From Luzula sylvatica (lineage: Eukaryota > Streptophyta > Magnoliopsida > Poales > Juncaceae), in NCBI GenBank assembly GCA_946800325.1, contig OX326958.1, positions 13,854,992 to 13,918,991 on the forward strand: a stretch of 64,000 nucleotides of DNA, given 5' to 3'. Both the position numbers and the translations under genes were made by a program. Positions 35,301 to 47,066 of this stretch are shown in pieces. The notes under the pieces are model-generated. The model searched no databases, was not told the origin of the DNA, and saw only the letters and a list, made by a program, of their open reading frames with translations. Every line of letters begins with the position of its first letter. Position 1 is the stretch's first letter.

Positions 35301-38300
35301 CCCCCCCTTTAGAGATTTTTACCCCCTACCCCCCTTTGGATATTTTTACCCCCTACCCCCCCTTTGGAGATTTTTACCCCATACCCCCCCTTTGAAGATT
35401 TTTACCCCCTACCCCCCCTTTGGAGATTTTTACCCCCTACCCCCCCTTTGGAGATTTTTACCCCCTACCCCCCCTTTGGAGATTTTTACCCCCTACCCCC
35501 CCTTTGGAGATTTTTACCCCTACCCCCCCTTTGGAGATTTTTACCCCTACCCCCCCTTTGGAGATATTAACCCCTACCCCCCCTTTGGAGAACTTTACCC
35601 CCTACCCGCCCCTTGGGAGATTTTTACCCCCTACCCACCTTTGGAGATTTTTACCCCGTACCCCCCCCCCCCCCTTTTGAGATTTTTACCCCCTACCCCC
35701 CCTTTGGAAATTTTTACCCCTACCCCCCCTTTGGAGATTTTTACCCCTACCCCCCCTTTGGAGATATTTACCCCCACCCCACCCCCCTTGGGATATTTTT
35801 ACCCCCTACCACCCCTTCGGACATTTTTACTCCCTACCCCCCCTTCCGAGATTTTTACTCCCTACCCCCCCTTCCGAGATTTTTACCCCCAACCCCCCTT
35901 TGAAGAGTTTTACCGCCTACCCCCCCTTTGGAGATTTTTACCCCCTACCCCCCTTTGGATATTTTTACCCCCTACCCCCCCTTGGGAGATTTTTACCCCG
36001 TACCCCCCCCCCTTTAGAGATTTTTACCCCCTACCCCCCTTTGGATATTTTTACCCCCTACCCCCCCTTTGGAGATTTTTACCCCATACCCCCCCTTTGA
36101 AGATTTTTACCCCCTACCCCCCCTTTGGAGATTTTTACCCCCTACCCCCCCTTTGGAGATTTTTACCCCCTACCCCCCCTTTGGAGATTTTACCCCCCTA
36201 CCCCCCCCCCCCCCCCCCCCCTTTAGAGATTTTTACCCTACCCCCCCCCCCCCCCCCCCCCCCCCATTGGAGATTTTTACCCCCAACCCCCCCTTTGGAG
36301 ATTTTTACCCCCTACCCCCCCTTTGGATATTTTTACCCCCTACCCCCCCTTTGGAGAATTTTACCCCCCTACCCCCCCCCCCCTTTAGAGATTTTTACCC
36401 TACCCCCCCCCCCCCCCCATTGGAGATTTTTACCCCCTACCCCCCTTTGGATATATTTACCCCCTACCCCCCCTTTGGAGATTTTTACCCCCTACCCCCC
36501 CCCCTTTAGAGATTTTTACCCTACCCCCCCCCCCCCCCCCCCCCCCATTGGAGATTTTTACCCCCTACCCCCCCTTTGGAGATTTTTACCCCCTACCCCC
36601 CCTTTGGAGATTTTTACCCCCTACCCCCCCTTTGGAGATTTTTACCCCTACCCCCCCTTTGGATTTTTTACCCCTACCCCCCCTTTGGAGATATTAACCC
36701 CTACCCCCCCTTTGGAGAACTTTACCCCCTACCCGCCCCTTGGGAGATTTTTACCCCCTACCCACCTTTGGAGATTTTTACCCCGTACCCCCCCCCCCCC
36801 CTTTAGAGATTTTTACCCCCTACCCCCCCTTAGGAGATTTTTACCCCTACCCCCCCTTTGGAGATTTTTACCCCGTACCCCCCTTTAGAGATTTTTACCC
36901 CCTACCCCCCCTTTGGAGATTTTTACCCCTAACCCCCCCTTTGGAGATTTTTACCCCCTACCCCCCCCCCCCCCCCCCTTTGGAGATTTTTACCCCCTAC
37001 CCCCCCTTTGGAGATTTGTACCCCCTACCCCCCATTTGGAGATTTTTACCTCTACCCCCCCTTTGGAGATTTTTACCCCCTACCCCCCCTTTGGAGATTT
37101 TTACCCCCTACCCCCCCTTTGGATATTTTTATCCCCTACCCCCCCTTGGGAGATTTTTCCCCCCTACCCCCCCCCCTTTAGAGATTTTTACCCCCTACCC
37201 CCCTTTGGATATTTTTACCCCCTACCCCCCCTTTGGAGATTTTTACCCCCTACCCCCCTTTGAAGATTTTTACCCCCTACCCCCCCTTTGGAGATTTTTA
37301 CCCTCTACCCCCCCTTTGGAGATTTTTACCCCTACCCCCCCTTTGGAGATTTTTACCCCCTACCCCCCTTTAGAGATTTTTACCCCCTACCCCCCCTTTG
37401 GAAATTTTTACCCCTACCCCCCCTTTGGAGATTTTTACCCCTACCACCCCTTTGGAGATATTTACCCCCACCCCACCCCCCTTGGGAGATTTTTACCCCC
37501 TACCACCCCTTCGAACATTTTTACTCCCTACCCCCCCTTCCGAGATTTTTACTCCCTACCCCCCCTTCCGAGATTTTTACCCCCTACCCCCCCTTTGAAG
37601 AGTTTTACCGCCTACCCCCCCTTTGGAGATTTTTACCCCCTACCCCCCTTTGGATATTTTTACCCTCTACCCCCCCTTGGGAGATTTTTACCCCGTACCC
37701 CCCCCCCCTTTAGAGATTTTTACCCCCTACCCCCCTTTGGATATTTTTACCCCCTACCCCCCCTTTGGAGATTTTTACCCCATACCCCCCCTTTGAAGAT
37801 TTTTACCCCCTACCCCCCCTTTGGAGATTTTTACCCCCTACCCCCCCTTTGGAGATTTTTACCCCCTACCCCCCCTTTGGAGATTTTTACCCCCTACCCC
37901 CCCCTTTAGAGATTTTTACCCTACCCCCCCCCCCCCCCATTGGAGATTTTTACCCCCTACCCCCCCTTTGGAGATTTTTACCCCCTACCCCCCTTTGGAG
38001 ATTTTTACTCCCTACCCCCCCTTTGGATATTTTTACCCCCTACCCCCCCTTTGGAGAATTTTACCCCCTACCCCCCTTTGGATATATTTACCCCCTACCC
38101 CCCCCCCCCCCCTTTGGAGATTTTTACCCCATACCCCCCCTTTGAAGATTTTTACACCCTACCCCTCCTTTGGAGATTTTTACACCCTACCCCCCCTTTG
38201 GAGATTTTTACCCCCTACCCCCCCTTTGGAGATTTTTACCCCCTACCCCCCCTCTGGAGATTTTTACCCCCTACCCCCCCTTTGGAGATTTTTACCCCTA

Positions 38301-38859
38301 CCCCCCCTTTGGAGATTTTTACCCCTACCCCCCCTTTGGAGATTTTAACCCCGACCCCCCCTTTGGAGATATTAACCCCTACCCCCCCTTTGGAGAACTT
38401 TACCCCCTACCCCCCCCCCCCCCCTTGGGAGATTTTTACCCCCTACCCACCTTTGGAGATTTTTACCCCGTACCCCCCCCCCCCTTTAGAGATTTTTACC
38501 CCCTACCCCCCCTTAGGAGATTTTTACCCCTACCCCCCCTTTGGAGATTTTTACCCCGTACCCCCCTTTAGAGATTTTTACCCCCTACCCCCCCTTTGGA
38601 GATTTTTACCCCTAACCCCCCCTTTAGAGATTTTTACCCCCTACCCCCCCTTAGGAGATTTTTACCCCTACCCCCCCTTTGGAGATTTTTACCCCGTACC
38701 CCCCTTTAGAGATTTTTACCCCCTACCCCCCCTTTGGAGATTTTTACCCCTAACCCCCCCTTTGGAGATTTTTACCCCCTACCCCCCCTTGGGAGATTTT
38801 TACCCCCTACCCCCCCTTTGGATATTTTTACCCCCTACCCCCCCTTTGGATATTTTTAT
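29352..38859 (-). repeat. 28-bp minisatellite, block 2 (inverted, C-rich on plus strand)
   Basis: The same unit lies in the opposite orientation. The variant word CCCACCTTTGGAG recurs at 32,810, 34,525, 35,634, 36,761 and 38,446, that is at steps of about 1.1 and 1.7 kb, close to multiples of 20 units (560 bp). A single odd insertion, AAGATTGTTG, interrupts one unit near 30,087. Continuous reading frames up to 1,022 codons occur here, but only because the unit lacks stops on its C-rich strand. Confidence 0.97.
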
Positions 38860-41800
38860 CTCCCAAGGGGGGGTACGGGGTAAAAATCTCCAAAGGGGGG
38901 GTAGGGGGTAAAAATCTCCAAAGGGGGGGTAGGGGGTAAAAATCTCCAAAGGGGGGGTAGGGGGTAAAAATCTCCAAAGGGGGGGGGTAGGGGGTAAAAA
39001 TCTCGGAAGGGGGGGGTAGGGAGTAAAAATCTCCGAAGAGGGGGGGGGAGGGGGGGTAGGGGGTAAAAATCTCCAAAGGGGGGGGTAGGGAGTAAAAATC
39101 TCCGTAGGGGGGGGGGGTAGGTGGTAAAAATCTCCAAAGTGGGGTATGGGTTAAAAATCTCCAAAGGGGGGGTAGGGGGTAAAAATCTCCAAAGGGGGGG
39201 GATAGGTGGTAAAAATCTCCAAAGTGGGGTACGGCGTAAAAATCTCCAAAGGGGGGGTAGGGGGTAAAAATCTCCAAAGGGGGGGTAGGGGTAAAAATCT
39301 TCAAAGGGGGGGGGGGGGTAGGGGGTAAAAATCTCTAAAGGGGGGGGGGGGTACTTGGTAAAAATCTGCAAAGTGGGGTATGGGGTAAAAATCTCCAAAG
39401 GGGGGTAGGGGGTAAAAATCTTCAAAGGGGGGGTAGGGGGTAAAAATCTCCATAGGGGGATAGGGGGTAAAAATCTCCAAAGGGAGGGTAGGGGGTAAAA
39501 AACTCCAAAGGGGGGGTAGGGGGTAAAAAAACTCCGAAGGGGGGGGGGGGGGGGGGGTAGGGTGGTAAAAATCTCCAAAGGGGTGGGGGGGGTAGGGGGT
39601 AAAAATCTCCAAAGATGGGATAGGGGGTAAAAATGTCCGAAGGGGGAGTAGGGGGTAAAAATCTCCAAAGGGGGGGGGGGGGTAGGGTGCTAAAATCTCC
39701 AAAGGGGGGGGTAGGGGGTAAAAATATCCAAAGGGCGGTAGGGGGTAAAAATCTCTAAAGGGGGGTAGGGGGTAAAAATCTGCCAAGGGGGGGTATGGGG
39801 TAAAAATCTCCCAAGGGGGTGTAGGGGGTAAAAATCTCCAAAGGGGGGGTAGGGGGTAAAAATCTCTAAAGGGGGGGTAGAGGGGAAAAATCTCCCAAGG
39901 GGGGGTAGGGGGTAAAAATCTCCAAAGGGGGGGTAGGGGGTAAAAATCTCCAAAGGGGGGGTAGGGGGTAAAAATCTCCAAAGGGGGGGTAGGGGGTAAA
40001 AATCTCCAAAGGGGGGGGGGGGTAGGGAGTAAAAATGTCCGAAGAGGGGGGGGAGGGGGGGTAGGGGGTAAAAATCTCCAAACGGGGGGTAGGGAGTAAA
40101 AATCTCCGTAGGGGGGGGGGGGGGTAGGTGGTAAAAATCTCCAAAGTGGGGTATGGGGTAAAAATCTCCAAAGGGGGGGTAGGGGGTAAAAATCTCCAAA
40201 GGGGGGGGGGGGTAGGGGGTAAAATTATCCAAAGGGGCGTAGGGGGTAAAATTCTCTAAAGGGGGGGTAGGGGGTAAAAATCTCCCAAGGGGGGGTAGGG
40301 GGTAAAAATCTCCAAAGAGGGGGTAGGGGGCTAAAATCTCCAAAGGGGGGGTAGGGGGTAAAAATCACGGAAGGGGGGGGTAGGGAGTAAAAATCTCCGA
40401 AGTAGGGGCTGGGGGTAGGGGGTAAAAATCTCCAAAGAGGGGGGTAGGGGGTAAAAATCTCGGAACGGGGGGTAGGGAGTAAAAATCTCCGAAGGGGGGG
40501 GGGGTAGGGGGTAAAAAACTCCCAAGGGGGGGTAGGGGTAAAAATCTCCAAAGGGGGGGGGGGGTAGGGGTTAAAAATCTCCCAAAGGGGGGTAGGGGGT
40601 AAAAATCTCCAAAGGGGTGGGGGGGTCGGGGGGTAAAAGTCTCCAAAGGGGGGGTAGGGGTAAAAATCTTCAAAGGGGGGGGGGGGGGGTAGGGGGTAAA
40701 AATCTCCAAAGGGGTGGGGGGGGGGGGTAGGGGGTAAAATATCCAAAGGGGGGTAAGGGGTAAAAATCTCGTTAGGGCCGGGGGTGTTGGGAGTAAAAAT
40801 CTCCCAAGGGGGGGGGGGGGGTAGGGGGTAAAAATCTCCCAAGGGGGGGTAGGGGATAAAAATCTCCAAAGGGGGGGGGGTAGGGGGTAAAAGTCTCCAA
40901 AGGGGGGGTAGGGGGTATAAATCTCCCAAGGGGGGGAGGGGGTAAAAATATCCAAAGGGGGGGTAGGGGGTAAAAATCTCCAAAGGTGGGGTAGGGGGTA
41001 AAAATCTCCAAAGGGGGGGTAGGGGTAAAAATCTCCAAAGGGGGAGTAGGGGTAAAAATCTCCAAAGGGGGGGGTAGGGGGTAAAAATCTCCAAAGGGGG
41101 GGTAGGGGTAAAAATCTCCAAAGGGGGGGGTAGGGGGTAAAAATCTCCAAAGGGGGGGTAGGGGTAAAAATCTCCAAAGGGGGGGTAGGGGGTAAAAATC
41201 TCCAAAGGGGGGGTAGGGTAAAAATCTCCAAAGGGGGGGTAGGGGGTAAAAATCTCCAAAGGGGGGGGTAGGGGGTAAAAATCTCCAAAGGGGGGGGGGG
41301 GTAGGGGGTAAATATCTTCAAAGGGGCGGTAGGGGGTAAAAATCTCCAAAGGAGGGGTAGGGTAAAAATCTCCAAAGGGGGGGTAGGGGTTAAAAATCTC
41401 AAAAATCTCCAAAGGGGGGGTAGCGGGTAAAAATCTCCAAAGGGGGGGTAGGGGGTAAAAATCTTCAAAGGGGGGGGGGGGGGGTGGTGGTAGGGGGTAA
41501 AAATCTCCAAAGGGGGGGTAGGGGGTAAAAATTTCCAAGGGGGGGGGGGGGGGGGGGGTAGGGGTAAAAATATCCAAAGGAGGGGGTAGGGGGTAAAAAT
41601 CTCTAAAGGGGGGGTAGGGGGTTAAAATCTCCCAAGGGGGGGTAGGGGGGTAAAGAACTCCAAAGGGGGGGTAGGGGTAAAAATCTCCAAAGGGGGGGTA
41701 AGGGTAAAAATCTCCAAAGGGGGGGTAGGGGTAAAAATCTCCAAAGGGGGGGTAGGGGTAAAAATCTCTAAAGGGGGGTAGGGGGTAAAAATCTCCAAAG

Positions 41801-44800
41801 GGGGGGTAGGGGTAAAAATCTCGGAAGGGGGGGTAGGGGGTAAAAATCTCCCAAGGGGGGGTTGGGGGTAAAAATATCCAAAGGGTGGGTAGGGGGTAAA
41901 AATCTCCCAAGGGGGGGGGTCGGGGGTAAAAATCTCCAAAAGGGGGGGGGGGGTAGGGGGTAAAAATATCCAAAGGGGGGGTAGGGGTAAAAATCTCCAA
42001 AGGGGGGGTAGGGGTAAAAATCTCCAAAGGGGGGGTAGGGGTAAAAATCTCCAAAGGGGGGGTAGGGGGTAGGGGGTAGGGGGTAAAAATATCCAAAGGG
42101 GGGGTAGGGGGTAAAAATCTCCCAAGGGGGGGGTAGGGGGTAAAAATCTCCAAAGGGGGGGGGGGGGTAGGGGGTAAAAATCTCCAAAGGGGGGGGGGGT
42201 AGGGGGTAAAAATCTCTAAAGGGGGGGGGGGTAGGGGGTAAAAATCTCCAAAGGGGGGGTAGGGGGTAAAAATCTCCAAAGGGGGGGAAGGGTATAAAAA
42301 TCTCCAAAAGGGGGGTAGGGGGTAAAAATCTCGGAAGGGGGGGGGGGGGGGGGGCGGTAGGGAATAAAAATCTCAGAAGGGGGGGGGGGTAGGGGGTAAA
42401 AATCTCCAAAGGGGCAGTAGGGGGTAAAAATATCCAAAGGGTGGGGGTAGGGGGTAAAAATCTCCCAAGGGTGGGGGTAGGGGGTAAAAATCTCCAAAGG
42501 GGGGGTAGGGGGTAAAAATCTCCGAAGGGGGGGTAGGGGGTAAAAATCTCCAAAGGGGTGGTAGGGTGTAAAAATATCCAAAGGGGGTAGGGGTAAAAAT
42601 ATCCAAAGGGGGGTAGGAGGTAAAAATCTCGGAAGGGGGGGTAGGGAGTAAAAATCTCTGAAGGGGTGGTAGGGGGTAAAAATCTCCCAAGGGGGGGTAG
42701 GGGTAAAGATCTCCAAAGGGGGGGTAGGGGTAAAAATCTCCAAAGGGGGCGTAGGGGTAAAAATCTCCAAAGGGGGGGTAGGGGGTAAAAATCTCTAAAG
42801 GGGGTGTAGGGGGTAAAAATCTCCAAAGGGGGGGTAGGGGTAAAAATCTCCAAAGGGGGGGTAGAGGGTAAAAATCTCCAAATGGGGGGCAGGGGGTAAA
42901 AATCTTCAAAGGGGGGGGGGGGGGTAGGGGGTAAAAATCTCCAAAGGGGGGGTAGGGGTAAAAATATCCAAAGGGGGGTAGGTGGTAAAAATCTCTAAAG
43001 GGGGGGGGGGGAGGTAGAGGGGAAAAATCTCCCAAGGGGGGGGTAGGGGATAAAAATCTCCCAACGGTGGGGGTAGGGGGTAAAAATCTCCAAAGGGGGG
43101 TAGGGGGTAAAAATCTCCAAAGGGGGGGTATGGGGTAAAAATCTCTAAAGGGGGGGTAGGGGGTAAAAATCTCCAAAGGGGGGGGTAGGGGGTAAAAATC
43201 TCCAAAGGGGGCGTAGGGGTAAAAATCTTCAAAGGAGGGGTGGTAGGGGGTAAAAATATCCAAAGGGGGGGGGGGGGGTAGGGGGTAAAAATCTCCAAAA
43301 GGGGGGTAGGGGGTAAAAATCTCCAAAGGGGGGGGGGGGTAGGGTAAAAATCTCCAAAGGGGGGGTAGGGGGTAAAAATCTCCAAAGGGGGGGTAGGGTG
43401 TAAAAATCTCCAAAGGGGGGGTAGGGGGTAAAAATCTTCAAAGGGGCGGTAGGGGGTAAAAATCTCCAAAGGGGGGGGGGGGGGGGTAGGGGTAAAAATC
43501 TCGGAAGGGGGGGTAGGGGGTAAAAATCTCCCAAGGGGGGGTAGGGGGTAAAAATATCCAAAGGGGGGGTAGGGGGTAAAAATCTCCCAAGGGGGGGGGT
43601 AGGGGGTAAAAATCTCCAAAGGGGGGGGGGGGGGGGTAGGGGGTAAAAATATCCAAAGGGGGGGGTAGGGGGTCAAAATCTCTAAAGGGGTGGTAGGGGG
43701 TAAAAATCTCCAAAGGGGGGGTAGGGGTAAAAATCTCCAAAGGGGGGGGGGGGTAGGGGGTAAAAATCTCCAAAGGGGGGGTAGGGGGTAAAAATCATCA
43801 AAGGGGGGGTAGGGGTAAAAATCTCCAAAGGGGGGGTAGGGGGTAAAAATATCCAAAGGGGGGTAGGGGGTAAAAATCTCTAAAGGGGGGGTAGGGGGTA
43901 AAAATCTCCAAAGGGGGGGTAGGGGGTAAAAATCTCCAAAGGGGGGGAAGGGTATAAAAATCTCCAAAAGGGGGGTAGGGGGTAAAAATCTCGGAAGGGG
44001 GGGGGGGGGGGTAGGGAGTAAAAATCTCAGAAGGGGGGGGGGGGTAGGGGGTAAAAATCTCCAAAGGGGCGGTAGGGGGTAAAAATATCCAAAGGGTGGG
44101 GGTAGGGGGTAAAAATCTCCCAAGGGTGGGGGTAGGGGGTAAAAATCTCCAAAGGGGGGGTAGGGGGTAAAAATCTCCAAAGGGGGGGTATGGGGTAAAA
44201 ATCTCCAAAGGGGGGGTAGGGGGTAAAAATCTCCAAAGGGGTGGTAGGGTGTAAAAATATCCAAAGGGGGTAGGGGTAAAAATATCCAAAGGGGGGTAGG
44301 AGGTAAAAATCTTGGAAGGGGGGGTAGGGAGTAAAAATCTCCGAAGGGGTGGTAGGGGGTAAAAATCTCCCAAGGGGGGGTAGGGGTAAAGATCTCCAAA
44401 GGGGGGGTAGGGGTAAAAATCTCCAAAGGGGGGGTAGGGGTAAAAATCTCCAAAGGGGGGGTAGGGGGTAAAAATCTCTAAAGGGGGGGTAGGGGGTAAA
44501 AATCTCCAAAGGGGGGGTAGGGGTAAAAATCTCCAAAGGGGGGGTCGAGGGTAAAAATCTCCAAATGGGGGGTAGGGGGTAAAAATCTTCAAAGGGGGGG
44601 GGGGGGGGGGGGGGGGGTAAAAATCTCCAAAGGGGGGGTAGGGGTAAAAATATCCAAAGGGGGGTAGGGGGTAAAAATCTCTAAAGGGGGGGGGGGGGGT
44701 AGGGGGGAAAAATCTCCCAAGGGGGGGTAGGGGATAAAAATCTCCCAAGGGTGGGGGTAGGGGTTAAAAATCTCCAAAGGGGGGGTAGGGGGTAAAAATC

Positions 44801-47035
44801 TCCAAAGGGGGGGGTATGGGGTAAAATTCTCCAAAGGGGGGGTAGGGGGTAAAAATCTCCAAAGGGGGGGTAGGGGGTAAAAATCTCCAAAGGGGGCGTA
44901 GGGGTAAAAATCTTCAAAGGAGGGGTGGTAGGGGGTAAAAATATCCAAAGGGGGGGGGGGTAGGGGGTAAAAATCTCCAAAAGGGGGGTAGGGGGTAAAA
45001 ATCTCCAAAGGGGGGGGTAGGGTAAAAATCTCCAAAGGGGGGGTAGGGGGTAAAAATCTCCAAAGGGGGGGTAGGGTGTAAAAATCTCCAAAGGGGGGGT
45101 AGGGGGTAAAAATCTTCAAAGGGGCGGTAGGGGGTAAAAATCTCCAAAAGGGGTGGTAGGGTAAAAATCTCCAAAGGGGGGTAGGGGGTAAAAATCTCCA
45201 AAGGGGGGGTAGGGGTTAAAAATCTTCAAAGGGGTGGTAGGGGGTAAAAATCTCCAAAGGGGGTGTAGGGGGTAAAAATATCCAAAGGGGGGTAGGGGGT
45301 AAAAATCTCCAAAGGGGGGGTAGGGGGTAAAAATCTCCAAAGGGGGGGGGGGGGGGGGGGGTAGGGGTAAAAATCTCCATAGGGGGGGTATGGGGTAAAA
45401 ATCTCCAAAGGGGGTAGGGGGTAAAAATCTCGGAAGGGGGGGGGGGGGGGGTAGGGAGTAAAAATCTCCGATGGGGGGGGGGGTAGGGGGTAAAAATCTC
45501 CGATGGGGGGGGGGAGGGGGGGTAGGGGGTAAAAATCTCCCAAGGGGGGGTAGGGGGAAAAATTCTCCAAAGGGGGGGGGGGGGGGGGTAGGGGGTAAAA
45601 ATCTTCAAAGGGGGGGGGGGGGGTGGGGGGTAAAAATCTCTAAAGGGGGGGGGGGGTAGGTGGTAAAAATCTCCAAAGTTGGGTATGGGGTAAAAATCTC
45701 CGAAGGGGGGGTAGGGGGTAAAAATCTTCAAAGGGGTGGTAGGGGGTAAAAATCTCCAAAGGGGGGGTAGGGGGTAAAAATATCCAAAGGGGGGTAGGGG
45801 GTAAAAATCTCCAAAGGGGGGGTAGGGGGTAAAAATCTCCAAAGGGGGGGGGGGGGGGTAGGGGGTAAAAATCTCCTAAGGGGGGGTAGGGTGTAAAAAT
45901 CTCCAAAGGGGGGGCAGGGTGTAAAAATATCCAAAGGGGGGGGTAGGGGTAAATATATCCAAAGGGGGGGGTAGGGGGTAAAAATCTCGGAAGGGTGGGT
46001 AGGGAGTAAAAATATCCGAAGGGATGGTAGGGGGTAAAAATCTCCAAAGGGGGGGAGGGGGTAGAGGTAAAAATCTCTAAAGGGGGGGTGGTAGGTGGTA
46101 AAAAATCTCCATAGGGGGGGGTAGGGGGTAAAAATCTCCCAAGGGGGGGTCGGGGGTAAAAATCTCCAAAGGGGGGGGGGGGAGGGGGTAAAAATCTCCA
46201 AAGGGGGGGCGGGGTAGGGGGTAAAAATATCCAAAGGGGGGGTAGGGGGTAAAAATCTCTAAAGGGGGGGTAGGGGGTAAAAATCTCCCAAGGGGGGGTA
46301 GGGGGTAAAAATCTCCAAAGGGGGGTAGGGGGTAAAAATCTCCAAAGGGGGGGTAGGGGGTAAAAATCTCCAAAGGGGGGGTAGGGGGTAAAAATATCCA
46401 AAGGGGGGGTAGGGGGTAAAAATCTCGGAAGGGGGGGTAGGGAGTAAAAATCTCCGAAGGGGGGGGGCGTAGGGGGTAAAAATCTCCCAAGGGTGGGTAG
46501 GGGGTAAAAATCTCCAAAGGGGGGGTAGGGGGTAAAAATCTTCAAAGGGGGGGGGGGGGGGTAGGGGGTAAAAATCTCTAAAGGGGGGGAGGGTAGGTGG
46601 TAAAACTCTCCAAAGTGGGGTATGGGGTAAAAATCTCCAAAGGGGGGGTTGGGGGTAAAAATATCCAAAGGGGGAGTAGGGGGTAAAAATCTCCAAAGGG
46701 GGGAAGGGTGTAAAAATATCCAAAGGGGGGTAGGGGGTAAACATCTCCCATGGCGGGGTAGGGGGTAAAAATCTCCAAAGGGGGGGTAGGGGGTAAAAAT
46801 CTCCAAAGGGGGGGTAGGGGGTAAAAATCTTCAAAGGGGGGGTAGGGGGTAAAAATCTCGGAAGGGGGGATAGGGAGTAAAAATCTCGGAAGGGGGGGGG
46901 GGGGGTAGGTGGTAAAAATCTCCAAAGTGGGGTATGGGGTAAAAATCTCCAAAGGGGGGGTAGGGGGTAAAAATCTCCAAATGGGGGTAAAAGTAAAAAT
47001 CTTCAAAGGGGGGGTAGGGGGTAAAAATTTCCAAA

Positions 47036-47066
<31 letters not shown>

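Noticed and set aside
32327..35395. 1,022-codon open frame encoding a Pro/aromatic repeat protein (and many similar frames on either strand of the array)
   Set aside because: It is produced by a 28-bp unit that happens to lack stop codons on its C-rich strand. All three frames are open at once, starts are arbitrary ATGs from the GATATT/GGAGAT part of variant units, and there is no promoter or terminal domain.
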